Shown piece by piece: positions 37,851-46,140 of a stretch of DNA of 64,000 bases (positions within the stretch are counted from its first letter, which is position 1; each line of letters starts with the position of its first letter). Location: positions 186,001 through 250,000 of the forward strand of contig NC_013525.1 of assembly GCF_000025005.1 (NCBI RefSeq), written 5' to 3'. The stretch comes from Thermobaculum terrenum ATCC BAA-798 (lineage in GTDB: Bacteria > Chloroflexota > Chloroflexia > Thermobaculales > Thermobaculaceae). The notes beneath the pieces are model-generated. The model saw only the letters and a list, made by a program, of their open reading frames with translations. It made no database searches and was not told the DNA's origin. Made by a program: the position numbers and the translations under genes.

Positions 37851-38792
37851 TTAGGGTTTTCTAGGTACCGCCAATCCCTTGGCTCCTGCAGCAGATTGCA
37901 CGGCATCTGGATAGTACCGCTGTATTATATCTACAGCTATCTTGGCTCTTCTCACCCTTTCCCTGCTCATTAGAACAGCTACGGATTCCAGATGCTTGCC
38001 TACGGGATATATATTTGGGGCATTTCTTAATCCCAGCTTGATATAAACCGGAGACGCGATCCTTATCAACTCAGGAATCTCATACAACCTGACAAAGCCT
38101 CCCACATCATCAGGTACCTCCACATATATATCAAGCGGTATATCCACGGCTGCACGTATACTTGCTATCTGAGGAAGGGTCAAGTCTGTGGGGATATTAT
38201 AGGTATCAGCTCCTAGATCCTGCATAAGACGGATTGATGCTGGATTGGCTGAAGCCATCATCACACTCATCTTAAACTGCATATCTGCTGGGAGTTCTCC
38301 TCCAGAGCGCATTTTGGCTGCGACCCACAGCACACCTTCATCAGCCAACAGGACACTCCTTATCCCATGGTCTGCAGCCCTCCTGATATCCTCTAGACAA
38401 TAGATGAGCTGATCCTGACCTCGCGCACGTGGAGACACTACACCACCTGCGCTAGCAAGACTCATGGCACTAGTATCCCAGCTCGCGTTAGGCCTGGCAA
38501 ATAGGCTCACCTCCATACCTTTGGCAGAAGCCAATGAGGCCATCTCATCTATCTCATCATCTGTTAGCATTAGAACCCCGCTACCCTGAGATACCCTATG
38601 TATGGTTACTCCAAGACGCTCAGCCTCCTCTATTACTGCATGCAAACACGCAGGGCCCTCTGTGCTTGGAATCTCAATTCTATATTGTGCTCCATCAGGG
38701 AACCTCTTAGTGCTAGTAGGAAGATCGTAAAGGTCACCTGGAGGCAAATTTAGACTTCTCAGGAACAGTCGTGTATCCTCGATGGAGCTCAT
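37851..38792 (-). CDS. TIM-barrel protein, possibly U32-like, function unknown
   Basis: 313 residues with an alternating alpha/beta pattern of a TIM barrel, including RSVLLADEGVLWVAAKM and LGADTYNIPTDLTLPQIASIRAAVDIPLDIYVEVPDD. The overall layout recalls U32 peptidase-like or aldolase-like barrels, but I cannot see a diagnostic catalytic motif. It starts 3 bases after the UlaG-like gene, so both are in one operon with GH116 and probably act on the same sugar metabolite. The C-terminal tail (AAGAKGLAVPRKP) looks disordered. Confidence 0.5.
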   Translation of the reverse strand: MSSIEDTRLFLRSLNLPPGDLYDLPTSTKRFPDGAQYRIEIPSTEGPACLHAVIEEAERLGVTIHRVSQGSGVLMLTDDEIDEMASLASAKGMEVSLFARPNASWDTSAMSLASAGGVVSPRARGQDQLIYCLEDIRRAADHGIRSVLLADEGVLWVAAKMRSGGELPADMQFKMSVMMASANPASIRLMQDLGADTYNIPTDLTLPQIASIRAAVDIPLDIYVEVPDDVGGFVRLYEIPELIRIASPVYIKLGLRNAPNIYPVGKHLESVAVLMSRERVRRAKIAVDIIQRYYPDAVQSAAGAKGLAVPRKP

Positions 38793-38794
38793 GC

Positions 38795-39640
38795 CTACTG
38801 TACCTCAGGTAATTTTTGTGGAGATTTGAAGTAGTTAAACCTTTGGAACCTTGCTAGGAATACACAGGTTATCTCAGGATGAAACCTCTGAAGGTAAGAT
38901 ATTAGAGCATCTGGCCTGCCCAGGTTTGGCTCAAACATATCGTAATGCATGGGGATTATGGTGCTTATATGCGCCTCGGCCGCGAGCTCTACTGCCTCGC
39001 GCTCGTCCATATTCCCTACCAAGTTATTCTTTTCCCTGAAGTAGTTCCTCCCATTTATAGGGAGAAGTCCCACATCAACGTTCAGTTTTCTGAGCATATC
39101 CGCTAAGCCATCAAAGACTATGGTGTCACCAGCATGATAGATACGAGTATCGCCGTATTCCAACACGTAACCTACAAATCTATAGCCTTCTTGGGGATCA
39201 CCAAATGTATAGGCATAAGGAGGAAACGACTCCCCATGCATAGCAGGCGTCACATGAACAGCTATAGAACCCAGAGATACGTTATCCTCTGGTTGAACAC
39301 CTATTATTTGCTCCGATGGAACACCTATATCTAACAGTTGGCTGGATATAGGATTTGGAACAAGAAACTTGGCTTCAGGGGAGTTTTTTATCAACCCTGG
39401 GATAGTTTCAGGATCCAAATGATCTATATGATCGTGTGTTATTAAGACAGCGCTAGCTGGTGGGGCCTCCTCTGGCGAGAATGGAGGTGGGATAAGCCTG
39501 CCTTCAAATTCTGACAAAAAAGGATCTATATAGATAGTCTGATCATTGGTCCTTAACACAAAGCTGGCCTGGCCTAACCACCATATAGACACCATACCAT
39601 CCGGTACTATGGCTTCCCTTATCTCCTCCGACAGCCCCAT
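38795..39640 (-). CDS. metallo-beta-lactamase-fold hydrolase (UlaG-like lactonase)
   Basis: A 281-residue protein with the metal motif THDHIDHLDP (HxHxDH), TPAMHGESFPPYAYTFG and YHAGDTIVFDG. It begins with VSIWWLGQASFVLRT, as in UlaG-type L-ascorbate-6-phosphate lactonases and related metal-dependent hydrolases. Probably a cytoplasmic lactonase or hydrolase of an oxidised sugar. The ATG at 39640 has AGAGGAG upstream; a GTG at 39658 would overlap the GH116 gene. It lies in the operon GH116 - UlaG-like - TIM barrel. Confidence 0.8.
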   Translation of the reverse strand: MGLSEEIREAIVPDGMVSIWWLGQASFVLRTNDQTIYIDPFLSEFEGRLIPPPFSPEEAPPASAVLITHDHIDHLDPETIPGLIKNSPEAKFLVPNPISSQLLDIGVPSEQIIGVQPEDNVSLGSIAVHVTPAMHGESFPPYAYTFGDPQEGYRFVGYVLEYGDTRIYHAGDTIVFDGLADMLRKLNVDVGLLPINGRNYFREKNNLVGNMDEREAVELAAEAHISTIIPMHYDMFEPNLGRPDALISYLQRFHPEITCVFLARFQRFNYFKSPQKLPEVQ

Positions 39641-39658
39641 TACATTACTCCTCTGCAC

Positions 39659-42094
39659 CTACAAGTTTATCTCCTGACCACATGCTAACACTTTCATGCC
39701 TTGAGCATCACCATATAAAACCTCTACACGAGGAATTATATTGCCGGTCTGTGGATCAGTTGTCTGGCTGAAAGTCCCCCAAGCCTTAGAAGTACTCCAA
39801 AAGCAGGCAAAGTTTTCCTTATTGATCTTAGGATCAAAAGTCATAGTATTACTATGCCCATCATAATAAAAACCACTGAGGGCTATGAGCAATCCCCAGC
39901 TTGCCATCGAACGGGCATAGTGATGACCACACTCTACCTCATCCCACGGGTTTCTCTTGAAGCCATCGTATCTATCCCTCGTAGCCCTGATGATCGTTAG
40001 CGCCTCATCAAGCAGTCCTTCATATATCATGAGGGTAGCAACTTGGTACTCCGTCCCTGACCAAACCTCGTCGGAGTATGGGAACGGGAAAGACGGTCTG
40101 TCGCCAAAAGGCCAGGTACACATTACCAATCCAGCATCATCTCCAAGAGCGTATACTCTTTGTGTATTTGTGTGGTTCCAGAAGTTAGGCTTGAAATTAT
40201 AAGCAAATATAGATTCCAGAGCCCTGCTAATGTGTTCCTTGGGAAGCAAATATCCTAACCCGGTTAAGCTAGCCAATGTCTGACCAAAAAGCTGATCAGA
40301 AAGGCAACCGCTAGCATGCTGATAACGATGCTCATTAGGATCATCCAATTTCTGGATGTAATATTCTCCATTCCACAGCAGTTGATCCAGCTTTTTAGAA
40401 CTAGCCTCAAAAGCCTGTGCATAGGAACTTGCAGACTCACTACCTAGATACTTTGCCATCTCCTCGGCTGCTCTAAGGGCTCCCAGAAACAAAATCCCAG
40501 TGAGTGGATTAGGACCGTAGAACTCTATATCGTAAGTGTTATGTTGTCTACCTTCAAGAATGAAGTCCTGGTCTTTATCCCAGTATAGGGAAGAATAATT
40601 GACGGCAGACTTAACCTTAGGCCATAGTTCCTTCAGGAAAGCATCATCCCCTGAAAACTTCCATTCCCTGTATACTCTTATCACTGTCCCCAGCTGACCG
40701 TCAGCCGCCGCCTCGTGGTCCCAAATCTGGCCTAAGGAAGTCAAACCCCGAAAGTTCATTTTCCCTTCCTGATTGGTCTCAACCAGAAGCTCGCTACGCC
40801 TCATAAGTCTTTCAAGATCAGGGAACAAGAAGGCTACAGTTTGAGCATAGTTCCAGACATGAGTGCAAGTCCCAGCACAGCACCCGGCATCATCAAAACA
40901 CCCCTCCCATGCCATGAAGCTACCATCCTCAAGCCAAAAGCAAGTAGGGCTACGCAGAACAGTGATATTACTAGCTACTGCATCTATAACGTGAGTAGGA
41001 AGGGTACTATTGAACAGAGCATCATGAAAGCTGAGAGTAATAGATCTTAACTCGTCATACCTTCTGGCAAGATGCATTGCCACGTCCCAAGAACTGGAGA
41101 ATCTTCTGGAATAGTGATTTCTAACTATCTCTACATCCTCAAGGTCTTCAGCATCACTATCCCAACTCTTTATCCTGTTAGGGAAAAACCATGAAAGTAT
41201 GAAAACGAAATCCTTTACTTCGCCCGGAGCTATTGTCTCCATAGCAGCAATCGAGCCTGTATAGGTTTGTCCCTCCTCGGATGGATCTTCTATTCCCAAG
41301 TCCTCCAGCTTGCCATCAGTGCTAAAATCCCTCCAGAACTCCTCAACCGAATCGCAAGCCCATCTGGAGGGAAGCCAGACTCGCTTGAAAGTCACGTGGC
41401 TATTCATAGTTACCAGGGATAGATCTCCATATCTAAGGTCGTATAGAGGGTAGCTGTTAGAGCGAAGAAACAGACCTAATATACGGCCCTGACGTCGAAA
41501 GTCGTTGGCATTACCCCCTCTCTCTACAGAGAAACCACCAAATCTGTCTCGCCTTACTTCACCCACAGGATTAGTAATAGATGCAGCTATGGCCACATCT
41601 ATCCTCTTAGGAGATATATTCTCCACCCTGTAGATCAAGTACGCTCCCGGTATGCCAGAATCCTCAGCATTCAGAGGAACAAAAGGGGTGAAGGATTCCA
41701 GAGTAACCTTTATAGGCAGATCAGAATCCTCGAAATAGACCCAAGCTATAGGATACTCACCTCGAAATAACGTGGAAGTAAAATGTGGAAGCCCTAAACC
41801 ACTAGTAGGATGGTAGCCATGAGACTGGGTATGAGGCGGAGGGGGAAGAGATTGCAAGACCTTGGTAACTGGAGATTCGCCCTCAGGTCTTGCCCACAGA
41901 GCAAAATAAGTGTTGGGGAGAGAGAATCCCTTAGCTGGCCTATTGAATATCTCCCAATCCCTCAGCTCTCCCCTGGCTCCTAGTGAGACATTACCTGTGC
42001 CAATACCCCCAAGCGGGAAAGCCACAGCTGAAGCGCTTCCTGGGAATACCCTCTGAGGGTGCATACCGTAAAGCTCATCCTCTGAATAAACCAT
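39659..42094 (-). CDS. GH116 beta-glucosidase/glucosylceramidase-like enzyme
   Basis: 811 residues. The N-terminal beta-sandwich begins with the family signature FPLGGIGTGNVSLGARGELRD, and the C-terminal (alpha/alpha)6 barrel contains EGRQHNTYD, which holds the likely nucleophile Glu, and GDDAGLVMCTWP, which holds the likely acid/base Asp. Prokaryotic GH116 enzymes hydrolyse aryl-beta-glucosides, xylosides or N-acetylglucosaminides; which one applies here is not visible. No signal peptide, so intracellular. It begins 6 bases after the aldehyde dehydrogenase and continues the operon. Confidence 0.92.
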   Translation of the reverse strand: MVYSEDELYGMHPQRVFPGSASAVAFPLGGIGTGNVSLGARGELRDWEIFNRPAKGFSLPNTYFALWARPEGESPVTKVLQSLPPPPHTQSHGYHPTSGLGLPHFTSTLFRGEYPIAWVYFEDSDLPIKVTLESFTPFVPLNAEDSGIPGAYLIYRVENISPKRIDVAIAASITNPVGEVRRDRFGGFSVERGGNANDFRRQGRILGLFLRSNSYPLYDLRYGDLSLVTMNSHVTFKRVWLPSRWACDSVEEFWRDFSTDGKLEDLGIEDPSEEGQTYTGSIAAMETIAPGEVKDFVFILSWFFPNRIKSWDSDAEDLEDVEIVRNHYSRRFSSSWDVAMHLARRYDELRSITLSFHDALFNSTLPTHVIDAVASNITVLRSPTCFWLEDGSFMAWEGCFDDAGCCAGTCTHVWNYAQTVAFLFPDLERLMRRSELLVETNQEGKMNFRGLTSLGQIWDHEAAADGQLGTVIRVYREWKFSGDDAFLKELWPKVKSAVNYSSLYWDKDQDFILEGRQHNTYDIEFYGPNPLTGILFLGALRAAEEMAKYLGSESASSYAQAFEASSKKLDQLLWNGEYYIQKLDDPNEHRYQHASGCLSDQLFGQTLASLTGLGYLLPKEHISRALESIFAYNFKPNFWNHTNTQRVYALGDDAGLVMCTWPFGDRPSFPFPYSDEVWSGTEYQVATLMIYEGLLDEALTIIRATRDRYDGFKRNPWDEVECGHHYARSMASWGLLIALSGFYYDGHSNTMTFDPKINKENFACFWSTSKAWGTFSQTTDPQTGNIIPRVEVLYGDAQGMKVLACGQEINL

Positions 42095-42100
42095 AACTCT

Positions 42101-43555
42101 CTATCCGGTTACTGGATTTATCTGTACAGTCTTTGTATCTGTAAAGAATTCAACTGCAGCAGGACCTTGTTCTCTAGAATGTGAGCTTGAAGACTTCATC
42201 CCGCCAAAGGGAGCGTGTGGATCCACGCCAGTTGTATCAGCGTTAACTCTCACCATCCCAGCCTCTATATTCGGTATGTAGGAGAGTATAGCGTTTATGT
42301 CTCTAGTGAACATAGATACACTCAGCCCATATCTGGAGTTGTTGGCAATATTTATTGCGTCATCCAGACCCTTGGCCTCATGCACCACAAGTACAGGTCC
42401 GAAGATCTCCTCCTGAGCAACTTTTGCATCAGGAGAGACGTTACGAATTACTGTTGGCTCGAAGAAATAACCCCTATCCAAGAGGGAACCCTGGGCCCTC
42501 TTCCCACCTAGAACTACCTCGCCGGACTTTGCCCCCTCATCAGCATAATAACTGACCTTGGAAAGGGCATCTTCTGATATCAGCGGGCCAACCGCACTAT
42601 TGGCGTCTATTGCTGGCGCAACAGGCAGAGCTTTCACCTCTTCAGTCAAGTGATCAATAAAGCTATCAATCACATCAGCTACCACTACTACCCTACTCGT
42701 TGCAGTACACTTTTGCCCTGCATACCTCATGGCTCCTGAAGCTATTAGCCTTGCTGCCAATCGCAGGTCCGCATCAGGAAGCACGATAGCTGCGTTTTTG
42801 CCTCCCATCTCGAGCTGATATTTGATGTTACGCTGAGCAGCCTGCTGAGCTATACCCATACCAACGCCTTCTGAGCCCGTAAATGTAACAGCCCTTATTC
42901 CATCGGAGGCTACCAGTGCTTTGCCTATCTTCGACCCACTACCCAGCACAAGATTGATTACTCCCTGAGGGAGTCCAGCCTCGGCAAATATTTTCATCAA
43001 GTGCACAGCCACCATCGAGGATGTCTCTGCTGGTTTCCAGACAACGGTATTTCCAAAAGCAATGGCCGGTGATATCTTCCAGAGCGGTATAGCCACCGGG
43101 AAGTTCCAGGGAGTAATCACTCCCAGAGGACCTACTGGCTCACGCACTGTAAACTGGAGACTCCCAGGGACCTGTGACGGAATAACACTCCCCATTGGAT
43201 GCACCGCTTCTTCTGCATAATAGCGGAGTATAACTACTCCTCTATCTACCTCTGCTAGGGCCTCTCCTATAGGTTTACCAACTTCTAAGGCTACAACTCG
43301 TGCAACATCTTGGCGATGTTGGGCTAACAAGTTAGCTACCCTGTGCATAAACTCTGCTCTACCAGGGCCAGGCGTATGCTTCCAGCCTTTGAAGGCGTTA
43401 TTAGCCGCCTCTACAGCTCTCTGTACGGTAGACTCATCCCCCAAAGGAATCTTTGCCAACACCTGACCGAAATCAGAGGGGTTTACATCATCCTTATATT
43501 CCTCAGAGGTACTACTTATCCACTCACCGGCTATGTAATGAGCTAGAATCTCCAT
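42101..43555 (-). CDS. NAD(P)-dependent aldehyde dehydrogenase, alpha-ketoglutaric-semialdehyde type
   Basis: 484 residues. Visible features are VITPWNFPVAIPLWK, the catalytic Glu in LEMGGKNAAIVL, the catalytic Cys in YAGQKCTATSR and EEIFGPVLVV. The C-terminal FGGMKSSSSHSREQG is characteristic of 2,5-dioxopentanoate (alpha-ketoglutaric semialdehyde) dehydrogenases of sugar-acid and pentose oxidation, so I favour that role. A succinate-semialdehyde-like substrate is the alternative. The ATG at 43555 has AGGAGAG upstream. It lies at the head of the GH116 operon. Confidence 0.88.
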   Translation of the reverse strand: MEILAHYIAGEWISSTSEEYKDDVNPSDFGQVLAKIPLGDESTVQRAVEAANNAFKGWKHTPGPGRAEFMHRVANLLAQHRQDVARVVALEVGKPIGEALAEVDRGVVILRYYAEEAVHPMGSVIPSQVPGSLQFTVREPVGPLGVITPWNFPVAIPLWKISPAIAFGNTVVWKPAETSSMVAVHLMKIFAEAGLPQGVINLVLGSGSKIGKALVASDGIRAVTFTGSEGVGMGIAQQAAQRNIKYQLEMGGKNAAIVLPDADLRLAARLIASGAMRYAGQKCTATSRVVVVADVIDSFIDHLTEEVKALPVAPAIDANSAVGPLISEDALSKVSYYADEGAKSGEVVLGGKRAQGSLLDRGYFFEPTVIRNVSPDAKVAQEEIFGPVLVVHEAKGLDDAINIANNSRYGLSVSMFTRDINAILSYIPNIEAGMVRVNADTTGVDPHAPFGGMKSSSSHSREQGPAAVEFFTDTKTVQINPVTG

Positions 43556-43626
43556 CACTCTCTCCTCTTAGGCAAACTTATCTTTGTGCACACTAATCAA
43601 ACTGCCATAAACACTAAGACTGCATT

Positions 43627-43663
43627 GGGGCTCCCTGCAAACATGAGGGTAACAGGAAGCCCC
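43627..43663 (-). terminator. hairpin after hdeD
   Basis: GGGGCTTCCTG (minus) pairs with CAGGGAGCCCC with one mismatch, loop about 15 bases. It lies just downstream of the hdeD stop. There is no clear U-tract, so termination is inferred from position. Confidence 0.45.
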
Positions 43664-43684
43664 GGTTATAGGCAAGAGGTTGCA

Positions 43685-44224
43685 CTAAGCCGCTCGCAGA
43701 GAATTGTAAAGACTCCTAAGTCTTAGTCCTAGCGCTATCAGCAGTATGCCGAACAGTATCGCATACGAGGCTATAATCCAGACCACCGCCAGTGCACCAG
43801 AACCAGGGAATAAGAAGAGGATTATCCCAAAAACTATAGAGAGCAGTCCAGCTAACCCAAGCAACCATTCATTGGAAATCTCTCTACGAAGGCGTATCGC
43901 AGCTGCTATCTCAAATATACCTGTGACCACTGCCCAAGCTGCTATAAGATAAAGCAGAGCCAAAGCTGTTATCCCAGGCCATAAGATAGCAACTATACCA
44001 GCCGCTAATCCCAAAACACCTTCTATTACAAGAGCTAGCCAATTTCTAGAGTCACGAAACGCCGAGATGATAGCCAGGATACCATCTATGATGGCATAAG
44101 CAGCAAACAAGGCAACAAACACTAGCACTGTTATACCAGGCCAAATAAAGGCTAATATCCCAAATAGAATAGCAATGACACCTCTTAGAACAAGAGACCA
44201 CCAGTTCCTGGCCAGGATCAACAT
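43685..44224 (-). CDS. HdeD-like (DUF308) membrane protein
   Basis: 179 residues forming six hydrophobic helices in three repeats. Each repeat carries an ILAFIWPGITVL / IVAILWPGITAL / IILFLFPGSGAL pattern, typical of DUF308/HdeD. The family includes the acid-resistance membrane protein of enteric bacteria, but its mechanism is unclear. Its SD is buried in a hairpin (next entry), which sets it apart from the upstream peptidase gene. Confidence 0.88.
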   Translation of the reverse strand: MLILARNWWSLVLRGVIAILFGILAFIWPGITVLVFVALFAAYAIIDGILAIISAFRDSRNWLALVIEGVLGLAAGIVAILWPGITALALLYLIAAWAVVTGIFEIAAAIRLRREISNEWLLGLAGLLSIVFGIILFLFPGSGALAVVWIIASYAILFGILLIALGLRLRSLYNSLRAA

Positions 44225-44229
44225 AGAAA

Positions 44230-44264
44230 AACACCTCCTCAGATAATTGTCCTAAGGAGGTGTT
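44230..44264 (-). promoter_or_regulatory. hairpin that buries the hdeD Shine-Dalgarno sequence
   Basis: On the minus strand AACACCTCCT (44264-44255) pairs perfectly with AGGAGGTGTT (44239-44230) across a 15-base loop. AGGAGGTG in the second arm is the only SD of hdeD, whose ATG begins 6 bases later. The stem is followed by TTTCT, so the transcript runs GTGTTTTTCT, like a terminator. It may end transcription from the upstream M20 gene, block hdeD translation, or melt with temperature. Confidence 0.7.
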
Positions 44265-44293
44265 AGCTGATTCTATGCCATGACAATAGTATT

Positions 44294-45664
44294 TCAGGCC
44301 GCACCTAGATCTAGCCATAGAGCTGCAACGCTCTTAATCCCTCCGTAGAAGTTATCCAGCAAGAACCACTCATTAGGGGCGTGAGCGTTTTCATCAGGCA
44401 GCCCCATACCCATAAGGATAGATGGTAAGCCAAGGATCTCCTTTAGGCTAGCCACCACCGGTATGGTGCCACCTGCCCTGATAAAAACTGCTTTCTTACC
44501 AAAAGCTTTCTCTAGAGCCCTAGCAGCTGCCTGGTTAATTGGATGGTCGATAGGCACTATAGCCGGTTTACCTCCATGCATCCTCTGAATCTCAACGCGC
44601 ACCCCTGGAGGAGTTATCTTGCGTATGTACGTCTCCAGAAGATCTGAGATCTCTTCAGGATCTTGATCCGGTACCAAACGACAACTTATCTTAGCGTGGG
44701 CCTCAGCAGGTATAACTGTCTTGGAACCCTCCCCAGTAAATCCACCCCATATGCCATTTACATCCAGAGTTGGTCTTGCCCATAGCCTCTCAAGTGTGCT
44801 GTACCCTTCCTCGCCATACAGCTGATCTACACCAAGAGCTTGACGGAAGGATTCCTCATCAAAGGGTAGTTTTGAGAATTCTTCTCTCTCCTGAGAAGTC
44901 AATTCAACTACCTTATCATAGAATCCATCTACCTTGATCCTTCCTTTATCATCTTTAAGCGAGGCTATAATACATGCTATTGCCTCAGCAGGATTCATAA
45001 CAGCTCCACCATAAGAGCCAGAATGCAGATCGGACTTCGGACCGTAGACGTCGACTTGAATATAGGATAGTCCTCTCAGGGCATACGTGATCGACGGCAC
45101 CCCAGGAGCTATCCACCCAGTATCACTTATAACAACCGCTTCAGATGATAATCTGTCTTTATTTTGAACCAGGAACTCATCCAAGCTGGGGCTTCCAATC
45201 TCCTCCTCCCCCTCAATAATGAACTTCAGGTTGACAGGAAGCTTCCCATACTCCTCCAAAAGAGACTGCACCGCCTTTAGGTGCATCATGACCTGACCTT
45301 TGTCGTCGACAGCTCCCCGCGCATAGATCCTGCCCTCTCTTACTGAGGGTTCAAAAGGAGGAGTCTGCCAAAGGTCGAGAGGATCTGGAGGCTGAACATC
45401 ATAATGCCCATATACTAGTATTGTTCTTCCAGAGTCGCTCCCCATCCACTCACCATACACAATCGGATGCCCAGATGTAGGGATCACCTCTGCCTTCTGA
45501 AGACCGATCGTAATCATATGCTCCTTCAACCACTGGGCGCATCTAGCTACCTCTGCCTTGTAATCCGACAGCGCACTGATGCTTGGTATCCTTAGAAATT
45601 CCTTGAGGTCTTCAAGATATTTATGGCTACTGGCATCTATCCTAGAGAACACCTCATCGCTCAT
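44294..45664 (-). CDS. M20 family dipeptidase/metallopeptidase
   Basis: 456 residues with the first metal-ligand motif VYGHYDVQPPDPLDLW, DDKGQVMMHLKA, the catalytic Glu-Glu in IIEGEEEIGSPSL and a late MGMGLPDENAHAPNEWF His ligand. This is the PepV/carnosinase-like M20 group that cleaves dipeptides. Its central dimerisation domain is intact. It starts 20 bases after the primase-like gene and shares its strand with GH4, so a common transcript is likely. Confidence 0.92.
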   Translation of the reverse strand: MSDEVFSRIDASSHKYLEDLKEFLRIPSISALSDYKAEVARCAQWLKEHMITIGLQKAEVIPTSGHPIVYGEWMGSDSGRTILVYGHYDVQPPDPLDLWQTPPFEPSVREGRIYARGAVDDKGQVMMHLKAVQSLLEEYGKLPVNLKFIIEGEEEIGSPSLDEFLVQNKDRLSSEAVVISDTGWIAPGVPSITYALRGLSYIQVDVYGPKSDLHSGSYGGAVMNPAEAIACIIASLKDDKGRIKVDGFYDKVVELTSQEREEFSKLPFDEESFRQALGVDQLYGEEGYSTLERLWARPTLDVNGIWGGFTGEGSKTVIPAEAHAKISCRLVPDQDPEEISDLLETYIRKITPPGVRVEIQRMHGGKPAIVPIDHPINQAAARALEKAFGKKAVFIRAGGTIPVVASLKEILGLPSILMGMGLPDENAHAPNEWFLLDNFYGGIKSVAALWLDLGAA

Positions 45665-45684
45665 AGATACATAACTCCCACCAA

Positions 45685-46074
45685 TTACGACTCTGTTTTC
45701 TGATCATAATACTCGTTGATCTGTTCGTATACTTCCTCAGGAAAATTTAGATCTTTATAGACGTTACAAGAACCAGGATCCTCTGGATTAGGGCATATAG
45801 GGAAATCCTGCTGATCCTGCCACTCTAGTACCCTTTCCCTCTTCGGAGGGTTATAACCCCTTGATACAACCTGTTTATAGAGGCTTCTGGCATCCTCCTC
45901 CGAAAAGTCGGGATCGTTCTTAAGCAGTCGTACTATCTCATCCTCAGATAAGAAGTATCTAGCTACCATGACAAAGACTAACCTTCCATAGTGTCCTATA
46001 TCCTTCCCCGATTCCAGTGAATCTATCAAATGTGCCATCATGTCATTTTTACGTAGTTCTTCTATACCAGGCAT
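45685..46074 (-). CDS. small protein resembling the primase large-subunit C-terminal domain
   Basis: 129 residues, unassigned to a family with certainty. The order HYGRLVFVMVARYFLSEDEI (residues 28-47), DPDFSEEDARSLYKQV (54-69) and GYNPP (73-77), then FPICPNPEDPGSCNVY (91-106), follows the layout of the helical [4Fe-4S] domain at the end of archaeal PriL (HxGRF, SxEEI, PDF, YxPPxC, C..C). Only two cysteines remain (Cys94, Cys103), since the first two PriL Cys positions are Asp/Met and Lys. It therefore probably lacks a complete cluster. The start ATG 46074 has GGAGAA upstream. It lies between GH4 and M20 genes with no replication gene near. Confidence 0.55.
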   Translation of the reverse strand: MPGIEELRKNDMMAHLIDSLESGKDIGHYGRLVFVMVARYFLSEDEIVRLLKNDPDFSEEDARSLYKQVVSRGYNPPKRERVLEWQDQQDFPICPNPEDPGSCNVYKDLNFPEEVYEQINEYYDQKTES

Positions 46075-46140
46075 TGAACATTCTCCTAACTTGTTCGTCA
46101 GCCTTAGAGTTCGCAACCTGGATGCCACTCTAATGTCTTC

